A program made the position numbers and the translations under genes. The notes under the pieces were generated by a model that did no database searches, was not told the DNA's origin, and was given only the letters and a program-made list of their open reading frames with translations. A stretch of 7,762 bases of DNA from DATACZ01 sp036258795 (GTDB lineage Bacteria; Actinomycetota; CADDZG01; JAHWKV01), in assembly GCA_036258795.1 (NCBI GenBank), contig DATACZ010000139.1, positions 1 to 7,762 of the forward strand. Direction: 5' to 3'. This document shows, piece by piece, positions 1 through 5,824 of the stretch; the stretch's first letter is position 1, and every line of letters starts with the position of its first letter.

Positions 1-1
1 G

Positions 2-796
2 GTAATCACCGCGGCCGCAGCGCTTGAAAACGGGATGACCACGGACAAGAGCTTTGCGGCGTCGGGAGGTTACCAGGCACCCCAAACCGACCGGGTGATT
101 CGGAACTTCGGAGGTGGAACCTGCGGGGGAGACATGGTGGACGCCCTGAGGGTCTCATGCAACACCTACTTCGCCCAGCTTGGGGCCGAGGTCGGAGGAG
201 CCGCGTTGGCGGATACGGCCAGGGCGTTTGGGTTCACTGAAGAACCTCCACTCGACATCAGGGCCGCCGCGGCCAAGCTGCCTTCCAACGAAGACCTCAG
301 GTCTCCGGCCTTTGCGGCACTGAGCGCAATTGGCCAGTTCAACGTCGCTGCGTCACCCCTGCAGATGGCTCTAGTTGCGGCGGGAATTGCCAACGAGGGC
401 AACGTTCCGAGCCCCAAGCTCGTTCGCCAGATCGAGGATGCGCGGGGCGGGTTGTTGGATCAGAGCCGGGCCGAGGTTTGGAAGCGTGCCGTCTCCGCCG
501 ACACTGCGGAGACGATCAAGGAGATGATGGTTGGGGTGGTGGAGGGAGGAACCGCCCGGGCCACCGCGGTTCCAGGCGTGAGGGTCGCGGCCAAGACCGG
601 AACGGCCCAGTCGGGAGCCACCGGCGAAGACACCCTGTCGTGGACCATAGCTTTTGCCCCCGCCGACTCGCCCCGAATCGCAGTGGCGGTGGTCGTCGAG
701 GGCAGGGAGTCGGCCTCCAACGAAACGGGAGGACGCATTGCCGCTCCCATCGTCAAGGCAGTGCTCGACGCGCATAGGTCGGTGGGCCGGTGGTAG
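2..796 (+). CDS. pbpA: Class B penicillin-binding protein (PbpA-type transpeptidase), 3' part
   Basis: This is the C-terminal part of a D,D-transpeptidase that cross-links peptidoglycan outside the membrane. The frame is open to the left edge (first whole codon at nt 2), so the true start and the N-terminal half are missing; the ATG at 35 is internal. The first residues, VITAAAALENG, resemble the stretch that directly follows the active-site SxxK in this family, so the nucleophilic serine should lie just outside the window. Visible motifs are SxN as SCN (nt 155-163) and KTGT (nt 593-604), with the usual helix-rich segment between. The stop lies 36 nt before pknB, and this pbpA-pknB order is typical of the actinobacterial wall cluster. 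Mycobacteria carry pknA between the two genes; here it is absent. The family call is firm; the exact paralogue (PbpA or another class B PBP) rests on the neighbours. Confidence 0.9.
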   Translation, partial: VITAAAALENGMTTDKSFAASGGYQAPQTDRVIRNFGGGTCGGDMVDALRVSCNTYFAQLGAEVGGAALADTARAFGFTEEPPLDIRAAAAKLPSNEDLRSPAFAALSAIGQFNVAASPLQMALVAAGIANEGNVPSPKLVRQIEDARGGLLDQSRAEVWKRAVSADTAETIKEMMVGVVEGGTARATAVPGVRVAAKTGTAQSGATGEDTLSWTIAFAPADSPRIAVAVVVEGRESASNETGGRIAAPIVKAVLDAHRSVGRW

Positions 797-832
797 GGGC
801 AGGCGGCACCAGCATGCAGCGGGCGCTCAGCT

Positions 833-2671
833 TTGCCGGGGGTGATCGAGGTTAACCAGGGCCGCCAGTACGGTGGGCGCTACCAGGTTAAGCATTCGAT
901 AGCGTCCGGCGGCATGGCGGAGGTCTTCATGGCCCGGGACGCCTTGCTGGACCGGCCGGTCGCTCTCAAGCTCATGCATCCCGAGTATGCCCGGGACCAG
1001 GCCTTCATCGAACGATTCCGGCGCGAAGCGAAGGCCGCGGCCAGCCTGAACGATCCACGCATAGTGTCGATCTTCGACTGGGGGTCGGACGGCGGCACCT
1101 ACTACATCGTCATGGAGTACGTCCAGGGGCAGACCCTGCGGGACATAATCGCTACCGAGGGGCCGCTCGCTCCAGGCCGAGCAGTAAAGATCGCCGCCGA
1201 TGTTTGCGGCGGGTTGCACCTGGCCCATCAGAAGGGAATCGTCCACAGGGACATCAAGCCGGCAAACATCGCGATAACCACAACCGGCCAGACGAAGGTA
1301 ATGGACTTCGGTATCGCCAGGGCCGCCTCCGACAGCGGGCAGACCGTGACCCAGACCGGTACCGTGGTCGGCACCGCCAGCTACTTCTCTCCGGAGCAGG
1401 CCCAGGGCTTCGCGGTCGATGCCCGCTCAGACGTCTACTCGTTGGGTGTGGTCCTTTACGAGATGCTCACCGGAGAGGTCCCCTTCAAGGGCGATACGGC
1501 GGTGTCAATTGCCTACAAGCACGTAACCGAGGATCCCGTGCCGCCCCGGCGGCTGAACCCGAACATCCCGCCGGCTCTCGAGGCCATCGTGATGAAAGCC
1601 ATGGCGAAGAATCCCGAGAACCGCTACCAGTCCGCAGAGCAGATGCGCAATGACCTGGTTCGGCTGGTTAGAGGCGAAAGGGTGGAGGCCACGCCCCTGC
1701 TTCCCGCTCAGGAGACCGTGGCGATGATGGACGTGGACCGGACGGCCGTGCTTCCCGCTCCAATGGGGCCCCCGGCCGGGCCTCGGCAGAGCAGGTTCTG
1801 GCCGATCCTTATCGGCACGTTACTCCTTATCGCCGCCGCCATTGGGGCCGCATACTTCTTTCTAGCCGGAGGAGTGGGGGAGCCGTCCATCGTGGTTCCG
1901 GACGTGACGAACAAGCCTCTCGAAGAGGCAGATCGCATTCTGGCAGCGGCGGGCCTGGAATCGCGGGTGACCAGTCGGCAGCCCAGCGACACGGTCGCCG
2001 CCGGCTTCGTAATCTCTCAGGACCCCGAAGATGGGCGCAAGGTCACCGAGGGCGCCTCAGTCCAGCTCGTGATCTCCGAGGGCAAAGAGCAGGTGACGGT
2101 TCCCAACCTGATCAACAGAACCCAGGCTGAGGCGTCGCAGCTCCTCGAGGAAGCCGGCCTGGACCTCGGCCAGGTGAGCAGAGAGCCAAGCGATTCCACC
2201 GAGGAGGGCCGGGTGATCTCACAGAGTCCCAGGCCCAACAGCCAGCTGGACAGCGGGGACCCGGTCGATCTCGTCGTCAGCAGCGGAAGAAGGACCGTGC
2301 AGGTGCCGTCACTGGTGGGCGCGAGCCGGGACAGTGCCCAGGCAAGACTGCAGGAGGTGGGCTTGAGCGGGCAGGTCCGGCAGAGCTGCGACGCCAACCA
2401 ACCCGCAGACGTGGTGACCGCCCAAGATCCTGCTGCCGGGACCAGGGTGAATGAAAGATCCGCGGTGTCCTTCACGGTCAACGAGGTGGCGGAGGTGCCG
2501 GGAGTTGAGGGTGAGGATGAGGACGATGCCACCGACACCCTGAGAGACGCTGGCTTCAACGTCGAGGTCGAGAGGGTTCAGCCCAATCTCTTCAACCAGG
2601 TAATCGACCAGAGTCCCAACGGCGGGTCTGAGGCGTGTCGAGGCGACACCGTCCGGATTACCGTGAACTAA
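833..2671 (+). CDS. pknB: PASTA-domain Ser/Thr protein kinase PknB
   Basis: Membrane Ser/Thr kinase that couples wall-fragment sensing to phosphorylation of growth and division proteins. At 612 residues it has the usual PknB length. The kinase domain (about 15-280) shows the Gly-rich SIASGGMAEV, Lys46 in VALKL, Glu65 in the C helix, HRDIKPAN with Asp140, DFG 158-160, and an activation loop with VTQT (Thr173, Thr175) matching the mycobacterial autophosphorylation pair, then GTASYFSPEQA. A juxtamembrane linker leads to one membrane segment (about 322-344). Four PASTA repeats follow outside the cell (about 352-416, 420-484, 487-550, 552-612). The only extracytoplasmic cysteines I see are Cys519 (PASTA3) and Cys602 (PASTA4). 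The start used is TTG at 833; GTG at 842 also works, and neither has a strong ribosome binding site. The gene end overlaps convergent trpG by 14 bp. Confidence 0.95.
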   Translation: MPGVIEVNQGRQYGGRYQVKHSIASGGMAEVFMARDALLDRPVALKLMHPEYARDQAFIERFRREAKAAASLNDPRIVSIFDWGSDGGTYYIVMEYVQGQTLRDIIATEGPLAPGRAVKIAADVCGGLHLAHQKGIVHRDIKPANIAITTTGQTKVMDFGIARAASDSGQTVTQTGTVVGTASYFSPEQAQGFAVDARSDVYSLGVVLYEMLTGEVPFKGDTAVSIAYKHVTEDPVPPRRLNPNIPPALEAIVMKAMAKNPENRYQSAEQMRNDLVRLVRGERVEATPLLPAQETVAMMDVDRTAVLPAPMGPPAGPRQSRFWPILIGTLLLIAAAIGAAYFFLAGGVGEPSIVVPDVTNKPLEEADRILAAAGLESRVTSRQPSDTVAAGFVISQDPEDGRKVTEGASVQLVISEGKEQVTVPNLINRTQAEASQLLEEAGLDLGQVSREPSDSTEEGRVISQSPRPNSQLDSGDPVDLVVSSGRRTVQVPSLVGASRDSAQARLQEVGLSGQVRQSCDANQPADVVTAQDPAAGTRVNERSAVSFTVNEVAEVPGVEGEDEDDATDTLRDAGFNVEVERVQPNLFNQVIDQSPNGGSEACRGDTVRITVN

Positions 2672-3239
2672 CCGAAGCCTCTCTCAAAAAATTCTTCATG
2701 AGGGTAATGCCCTCGGCAGTCATGACGGACTCCGGGTGAAACTGCACACCCTCCACCGCAAGGTCGCGGTGCCGTATCCCCATGATCACGCCCTCGTCGG
2801 TGCTGGCCGTGACTTCCAGGGTCTTGGGCACGGAGCCGGGCTCGATTACCAGCGAGTGGTACCGGGTGGCCAGGAAAGGGTTGGGCAAACCCTCGAAGAC
2901 GCCGGCCGAGTTGTGGTTGACCAGGGAGGTCTTTCCGTGCATTACCCCCTCGGCTCTTACCACACGGCCGCCGTAGGCCACCCCGATCGCCTGATGGCCC
3001 AGGCACACCCCGAGCAAGGGCACCCTCCCGGCAAAAGTGCGAATTGCCTCGACACAGCATCCAGCATCCTCAGGCCGTCCTGGACCCGGAGAAATGACCA
3101 CCGCATCAGGTTCTACATCTGCAAGATCCTGCAGGGAGGCGTCGTTTCTGAGCACCACGGGTTCAGCGCCCAACGCGCCCAGGTACTGCGCCAGATTGAA
3201 CACGAAGGAGTCGAAGTTATCGATTAACAGAACCCTCAA
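2658..3239 (-). CDS. trpG: Glutamine amidotransferase subunit (TrpG/PabA)
   Basis: Class I glutamine amidotransferase that releases ammonia from glutamine for anthranilate synthase (TrpE) or aminodeoxychorismate synthase (PabB); the synthase subunit is not in the window, so tryptophan versus folate use cannot be decided. At 193 residues it is full length. It opens with MRVLLIDNFDSFVFNL, has SPGPGRPEDAG (50-60), the nucleophile Cys79 in GVCLGHQ, and His168/Glu170 in VQFHPE. The start is TTG at 3239-3237. It is the canonical family start and has a purine-rich AGAGGGGG (3255-3248) 8 nt upstream. It sits downstream of the sortase and the 41-residue ORF, probably in one transcript. Its last codons overlap the end of pknB, and no separate terminator is visible between the two. 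A trpG/pabA here is a known feature of the actinobacterial pknB region. Confidence 0.95.
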   Translation of the reverse strand: MRVLLIDNFDSFVFNLAQYLGALGAEPVVLRNDASLQDLADVEPDAVVISPGPGRPEDAGCCVEAIRTFAGRVPLLGVCLGHQAIGVAYGGRVVRAEGVMHGKTSLVNHNSAGVFEGLPNPFLATRYHSLVIEPGSVPKTLEVTASTDEGVIMGIRHRDLAVEGVQFHPESVMTAEGITLMKNFLREASVSSR

Positions 3240-3247
3240 GGTTGCGA

Positions 3248-3255
3248 CCCCCTCT
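3248..3255 (-). promoter_or_regulatory. Ribosome binding site of trpG
   Basis: AGAGGGGG lies 8 nt upstream of a TTG codon (3239-3237). It decides the start of trpG, because no ATG or GTG gives the canonical N-terminus. Six of its bases (3255-3250) can pair with CCCTCT at 3291-3286 in the same mRNA. Confidence 0.65.
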
Positions 3256-3310
3256 CTAGTGCCTGAACCTGCCGCTCGCCCCGGAAGAGGGTGGCGCGGC
3301 TTTCACCGTT

Positions 3311-3436
3311 TCAGTAATTAGGAGGAAGCAGGCGGGGGACCACGAACTCGAAGAGGTAGAAGAGCACCGGAAGAGCGACTATGACGACAATGACCCAGAA
3401 CAGCTTGCTCCTCTTCCTCCTCTGGGGGGTGCTCAT
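3311..3436 (-). CDS. Small single-pass membrane protein, 41 residues, coupled to the sortase
   Basis: The frame runs from ATG at 3436-3434 to TGA at 3313-3311. Its ATG overlaps the sortase stop as ATGA (3436-3433), a typical sign of translational coupling. The protein begins with a basic, cytoplasm-type segment (RRKRSK at 6-11), then a hydrophobic stretch (about 12-33, including WVIVVIVALPVLFYLF) long enough to span the membrane, and ends with a short tail, PRLLPPNY. Positive-inside logic puts the C-terminus outside, where the sortase acts. There is no LPxTG-like signal, so it is unlikely to be a substrate. It lies between the sortase and trpG in the same direction. I do not recognise the family and assign no function. 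Reality as a gene is supported by the exact overlap and the classic membrane-protein composition; the short length is the main doubt. Confidence 0.7.
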   Translation of the reverse strand: MSTPQRRKRSKLFWVIVVIVALPVLFYLFEFVVPRLLPPNY

Positions 3437-4023
3437 GCCGCCGCCTGCCTCGGCGCCCCCTGCAGCGCCGCAACGACGATCAGGCGTTGCCGGGCCGAGA
3501 ATCTCGGATGGCAGGTGGTGAGCGTAAGGCGGGCATCGCTGGAGGGAGCAATAACACCAAGGTCTGTTGGACGGACGATTTTGGTCTCCGTCACCTTGTA
3601 CTGGTAGCTGCCCACAGCATCGACTATAGCGATCTCATCTCCGACTCGAAGCTCGTCAAGCCTGTAAAAGGGCGCTCCGTACGTGGTTCGGTGTCCCGAG
3701 ATCACCATGTTGCCCAGCTGGCCCGGCAAAGCGGTTTCCGGGTAATGGCCGGGCCCCTTCTTGAGGTGCTCAACCTCCACACCCTCGACCACCACCCGGT
3801 CGACGCCGATCTTTGGAATCTTTATCAAAGCCACCCCGCCCCCCAGATCGGGTTTGACGTGCGCCTGGTTCTCGACCTCCCACTTCGTTGCGAGATCGCT
3901 GGCTAGCGCTTTCTGCTCCCGGCCGGTGATGAAGTTCGTGCCGAACATCTGATAGCCGAGGAACAGGAGTATGAGGACGCCAAGGCCGATGAACGAGCGG
4001 CCGATCACCCGTAGAGCCATCAT
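3433..4023 (-). CDS. srtE: Class E-like sortase (membrane transpeptidase)
   Basis: Cysteine transpeptidase that cleaves a C-terminal sorting signal and attaches the protein to the wall; class E enzymes of actinobacteria generally prefer LAxTG-type signals. The 196 residues comprise a short N-terminus, one membrane anchor (about 9-28, GLGVLILLFLGYQMF), a linker, and the sortase beta-barrel. Catalytic residues are visible: His111 in SGHRTTYGAPF, Cys171 in LTLTTCHPRFSA, and Arg180 in ARQRLIVVA (Arg178 is nearby). The TLTTCHPRFSA pattern and the location beside crgA and trpG favour class E. The start has two consecutive ATGs (4023 and 4020) without a clear ribosome binding site, so a nearly leaderless transcript is possible. 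The stop overlaps the following 41-residue ORF. No substrate with a sorting signal is encoded in the window. It diverges from crgA across about 116 bp. Confidence 0.92.
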   Translation of the reverse strand: MMALRVIGRSFIGLGVLILLFLGYQMFGTNFITGREQKALASDLATKWEVENQAHVKPDLGGGVALIKIPKIGVDRVVVEGVEVEHLKKGPGHYPETALPGQLGNMVISGHRTTYGAPFYRLDELRVGDEIAIVDAVGSYQYKVTETKIVRPTDLGVIAPSSDARLTLTTCHPRFSARQRLIVVAALQGAPRQAAA

Positions 4024-4049
4024 TTGGTCCGTTAGAGTAGCATCGCCTT

Positions 4050-4059
4050 CAGGCGCCTG
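4050..4059. promoter_or_regulatory. Perfect 10-bp palindrome between sortase and crgA
   Basis: CAGGCGCCTG reads the same on both strands and lies in the divergent intergenic region, 27 bp upstream of the sortase start and 81 bp upstream of the crgA start. A weak -10-like TACTCT for the sortase is at 4039-4034 (minus strand), which would give an almost leaderless mRNA; no convincing -35 is seen. It could be an operator, but a 10-bp GC palindrome can also arise by chance in GC-rich DNA. Confidence 0.25.
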
Positions 4060-4139
4060 CCCCGGCCCGGTATCCTGGGGAAAGATTTCCGATCATGCCG
4101 TTCGCGGACCTACACCGTGCGGCCAGCGAGGTTACACAC

Positions 4140-4376
4140 ATGCCAAAGTCCAAATCCAAACGCAGCCGCTACGTCCCCCCTCCCCCACCCAAACCGAAGC
4201 CCTCACCACGCTGGGTACCCGTGGCCTTCTTCGCCCTGATAGGAGCTGGGTTCGTCATGATCATGTCCCGCTATCTGTTGAGCACCTCGGTACCTGCCCT
4301 GGACAACAACTGGTACCTGGGAGGCGGACTACTGCTCATTGCGATCGGCTTCGGCGTGGCCACACAGTGGCGATAG
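4140..4376 (+). CDS. crgA: Cell division protein CrgA
   Basis: Small membrane protein of the actinobacterial divisome that interacts with FtsZ, FtsI/PBPs and other septal proteins. With this start it is 78 residues: a basic, Pro-rich cytoplasmic N-terminus (MPKSKSKRSR, then a proline run 13-17), membrane segment 1 (about 25-44), a short external loop with PALDNNWYLGG, and membrane segment 2 (about 57-75), ending GVATQWR like mycobacterial CrgA, which ends in MRWH. I chose ATG 4140 over ATG 4095 because mycobacterial CrgA also starts MPKSK, and because GAGG lies 8 nt upstream (4128-4131); the 15 extra residues of the longer form look unrelated to the family. It diverges from the sortase and converges on the zinc-ribbon membrane gene, with a hairpin between. 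Confidence 0.92.
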   Translation: MPKSKSKRSRYVPPPPPKPKPSPRWVPVAFFALIGAGFVMIMSRYLLSTSVPALDNNWYLGGGLLLIAIGFGVATQWR

Positions 4377-4377
4377 A

Positions 4378-4404
4378 TCCCGGGGTACTACTCTCTACCC
4401 GGGA
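4378..4404. terminator. Hairpin between convergent crgA and zinc-ribbon gene
   Basis: TCCCGGGGTA (4378-4387) pairs with TACCCGGGA (4396-4404) around an 8-nt loop, with one bulged G. It starts 1 nt after the crgA stop and covers the last codons and stop (TAG at 4397-4395) of the minus-strand gene. No T-run follows on either strand, so it may serve as a bidirectional transcript-end structure rather than a classic intrinsic terminator. Confidence 0.55.
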
Positions 4405-4781
4405 CTTAGGTCCTCCTGCCGCCTGACCAAAACCATAGGCTCGCCACAGTGTTTCGGTGCCTTGTCTTTGGCGGCCATGACGACCGCCAGCTCCAGGCCA
4501 CACATCTCGCACACGTAAGCGAGCCTCAAGCGAGGATCTACCTGGACGGGCGTGGGATCCGGCGGTGGAGGGTGCGTGAGCTGGCGAACGTAGCCGATTC
4601 CCAGCCAGGCAATGACCAGGCCCATGCCTGCGGCGATCAAAACCCGTCCGGCCCCGGATATCCTTCCGGCGGCCTGGACCAGCAGGGTCGCTCCGGCGGT
4701 CAGCAGGATCACGACCAGAATCACCAGCGCCACTCTGGCTACGAGCCTTAGAGGACGGGCAGTTCCGTCTGCAGCTTTCAA
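4395..4781 (-). CDS. Two-pass membrane protein with C-terminal zinc-ribbon-like motif
   Basis: I do not recognise a named family. The 128 residues show a short basic N-terminus, two hydrophobic segments (about 13-38 and 45-65), a Pro-rich linker (71-77), and a soluble cytoplasm-like tail with YVCEMCGLEL (Cys91-x2-Cys94) and KHCGEPM (His111, Cys112). A CxxC followed about 16 residues later by HCG-x-PM is typical of small zinc ribbons or rubredoxin-like knuckles, with three Cys and one His as probable ligands. The start is TTG at 4781-4779, the only conventional start in the frame ahead of the first hydrophobic segment; there is no good ribosome binding site, and a later GTG within the first membrane segment is less likely. 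It converges on crgA. Metal binding is inferred from the motif only; the role is unknown. Confidence 0.75.
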   Translation of the reverse strand: MKAADGTARPLRLVARVALVILVVILLTAGATLLVQAAGRISGAGRVLIAAGMGLVIAWLGIGYVRQLTHPPPPDPTPVQVDPRLRLAYVCEMCGLELAVVMAAKDKAPKHCGEPMVLVRRQEDLSPG

Positions 4782-4881
4782 ACCGTGTTGAACGGGTCTT
4801 CCAACGCTGGTGCAGCGCCTTTGTCCCCAAAGCCAGGTAACTTTGGATTGTTCTTCACAATCATGCTGTCAAAAATACGCC

Positions 4882-4906
4882 ACCGAAGCTTCCTAGTGGC
4901 TTCGGT
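4882..4906. promoter_or_regulatory. 8-bp inverted repeat upstream of the SCP2 gene
   Basis: ACCGAAGC (4882-4889) and GCTTCGGT (4899-4906) form a perfect stem with a 9-nt loop, 26 bp before the SCP2 start. On the minus strand the stem is followed by GGCGTATTTTTG, a modest T-tract, so it could stop leftward read-through from the rsbV-rsbW transcripts; on the plus strand it would lie in the SCP2 leader. A TTGACA-like -35 occurs on the minus strand (4872-4867) but lacks a good -10. Otherwise I see nothing in the 151-bp gap except the SCP2 ribosome binding site. Confidence 0.4.
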
Positions 4907-4921
4907 TACCGCTCGGGATTG

Positions 4922-4928
4922 AAAGGAG
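4922..4928 (+). promoter_or_regulatory. Strong ribosome binding site of the SCP2 gene
   Basis: AAAGGAG ends 4 nt before ATG 4933. It is among the best ribosome binding sites in the window and fixes the start of the SCP2-type gene. Confidence 0.8.
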
Positions 4929-4932
4929 CCGC

Positions 4933-5322
4933 ATGGCCGTCAAGTTTCAGTCAGATGAGTTCTTCAAACAGGTCAATGAAGCGCTCAGCTCCAATGAAGC
5001 GGTGACCAAGGCTGCCAAGGGGCACAACGTCGCAATCCAGGTGATCACCTCCGACACACCGGGGATGGGAACAAAGAAGACCTATCTAAAGATTGCAGAC
5101 GGTGTTCCGTCGGCGGGTGCTGGTGAACTCCCCAAGGCGGACGCCACGATCACTCAGGACTACCAGACTGCCGTTGCACTGGACAAGGGAGAGCTCAATC
5201 CCCAAACCGCGTTCATGGAGGGAAAGATCAAGGTCAAGGGCAACCTCCTTAAGCTGCTGACCATCCAGAGGTTTCTCGAGACGCTTCCTGCCGCGGCCAA
5301 ACACATCGAGAGGGAGTACTGA
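4933..5322 (+). CDS. SCP2 sterol-carrier-type lipid-binding protein
   Basis: A single-domain SCP2 protein of 129 residues, soluble, with no signal peptide or membrane segment. SCP2 domains hold hydrophobic ligands such as lipids or acyl-CoA in a tunnel; the bacterial ligands are mostly unknown, and none can be read from this sequence. The family signature is clear in the second half: GELPKADATIT (64-74), then GELNPQTAFMEGKIKVKGN (86-104), which is the typical NP-x3-AFM-x-GK-x-K-x-G block, then a C-terminal helix (LLKLLTIQRFLETLP). The start is secured by AAAGGAG 4 nt upstream. It stands alone on the plus strand and converges on the rsbW-like gene, with a hairpin in the 44-bp gap. Nothing in the neighbourhood ties it to the wall cluster or to the sigma-factor module. 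Family assignment is good; function is open. Confidence 0.88.
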   Translation: MAVKFQSDEFFKQVNEALSSNEAVTKAAKGHNVAIQVITSDTPGMGTKKTYLKIADGVPSAGAGELPKADATITQDYQTAVALDKGELNPQTAFMEGKIKVKGNLLKLLTIQRFLETLPAAAKHIEREY

Positions 5323-5330
5323 GGTAGCCG

Positions 5331-5368
5331 GACTCAGCGTAGCGGCCTGGGCTGCCGATTCCTGAGTT
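5331..5368. terminator. Candidate bidirectional terminator between SCP2 and rsbW-like genes
   Basis: ACTCAG (5332-5337) pairs with CTGAGT (5362-5367), and inside this CGGC (5343-5346) pairs with GCCG (5354-5357), giving a two-part hairpin in the gap between two convergent genes. No T-run follows. The stop codon of the minus-strand gene (5369-5367) lies in the right arm. Confidence 0.4.
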
Positions 5369-5801
5369 AGCTCAGCTCCGGATAGTCATGAGGTTTGGAC
5401 CTTATTGAGAATCGGAGCAGGCTCCCGGAGGGCCCTTCCACGAATTGGGCGTCTGGGAATAGCGTGGTGATCAGCTCGGACCCAAGGGCAAGAGCCCGCT
5501 CTCCGCTGGTCTGGGCCCATCGCTGTTCCCCGTCGATCTGCAGTGGGGGATGCTCGCCTTGAACGCCCTCTACCTCGAAGGACAGCTCTTCCTCGCCCAT
5601 TTCAGCTCTAACCCGCATGGAGCCATCGGATTCGACGGCCCGATGCTGCAGTGCGTTGGCGCACGCCTCCGTCAAAGCGATCTTGAGGTCTTCAATATCA
5701 CTTTCGTGAAACCCAAAGTGCCTGGCGATCGCGCCTCCAAAGATACGGACCGTGCTCACGTGCTCTGCGGAGGGTGGGAATTCGAGTGAGAAGCGAAGTA
5801 T
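5367..5801 (-). CDS. RsbW-type anti-sigma factor / Ser kinase, apparent ATA start
   Basis: Anti-sigma regulatory factor with a GHKL-type ATPase fold: it should bind the sigma factor and phosphorylate the STAS antagonist encoded just upstream. I place the start at ATA 5801-5799, giving 144 residues beginning LRFSLEFPPSAEHVSTVRIF after the initiator. This stretch aligns with the second anti-sigma protein of the window (ISVTLPAKSEFIHVIRSV) and forms the first strand and helix of the fold. AGAGAGGA (5817-5810) precedes ATA by 8 nt, and the frame is closed by TGA at 5819-5817, so no ATG, GTG or TTG is available there. The first conventional start, GTG 5759, would cut 14 residues of the domain. The N box is intact (Glu45, Asn49 in TEACANALQH); a clear DxGxG box is not visible. 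The STAS stop is 23 nt upstream, so both form an operon. The ATA start is inferred. Confidence 0.82.
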   Translation of the reverse strand: MLRFSLEFPPSAEHVSTVRIFGGAIARHFGFHESDIEDLKIALTEACANALQHRAVESDGSMRVRAEMGEEELSFEVEGVQGEHPPLQIDGEQRWAQTSGERALALGSELITTLFPDAQFVEGPSGSLLRFSIRSKPHDYPELS

Positions 5802-5809
5802 GTCGAAGA

Positions 5810-5817
5810 TCCTCTCT
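5810..5817 (-). promoter_or_regulatory. Ribosome binding site of the rsbW-like gene
   Basis: AGAGAGGA on the minus strand lies 8 nt upstream of ATA 5801, the proposed start. It is 50 nt from the first conventional start (GTG 5759), too far to serve it, which argues for initiation near 5801. Confidence 0.6.
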
Positions 5818-5824
5818 CAAGAGC

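Noticed and set aside
371..775. 134-residue minus-strand frame inside pbpA
   Set aside because: It is antisense to the conserved transpeptidase motifs, and the translation is Gly/Arg/His-rich without any recognisable feature.
2736..3227. 163-residue plus-strand frame opposite trpG
   Set aside because: Shadow of trpG, whose catalytic triad and start are unambiguous.
4095..4139. Longer CrgA starting at ATG 4095
   Set aside because: The extra 15 residues do not look like the family, whereas ATG 4140 gives the MPKSK start seen in mycobacterial CrgA and has GAGG 8 nt upstream.
4336..4830. 164-residue minus-strand frame over the crgA end and zinc-ribbon gene
   Set aside because: Arg/Gly/Ser-rich low-information translation, typical of a shadow frame in GC-rich DNA; the overlapping frame shows real membrane segments and a Cys motif.
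5360..5380. TTAGCTCAGCTC resembles the D-arm of a tRNA
   Set aside because: No acceptor stem, anticodon arm or T-arm follows, and the bases encode the C-terminus and stop of the rsbW-like gene on the minus strand.
5367..5759. GTG 5759 as the start of the rsbW-like gene (130 residues)
   Set aside because: It would remove the first strand and part of the first helix, which are encoded in frame just upstream and match the second anti-sigma protein; no ribosome binding site lies at a suitable distance.
5701..5820. TTG 5820 as the start of the rsbW-like gene through a frameshift
   Set aside because: The TTG is out of frame with the domain and no slippery site is seen; initiation at ATA 5801 with the good ribosome binding site is simpler, though not proven.
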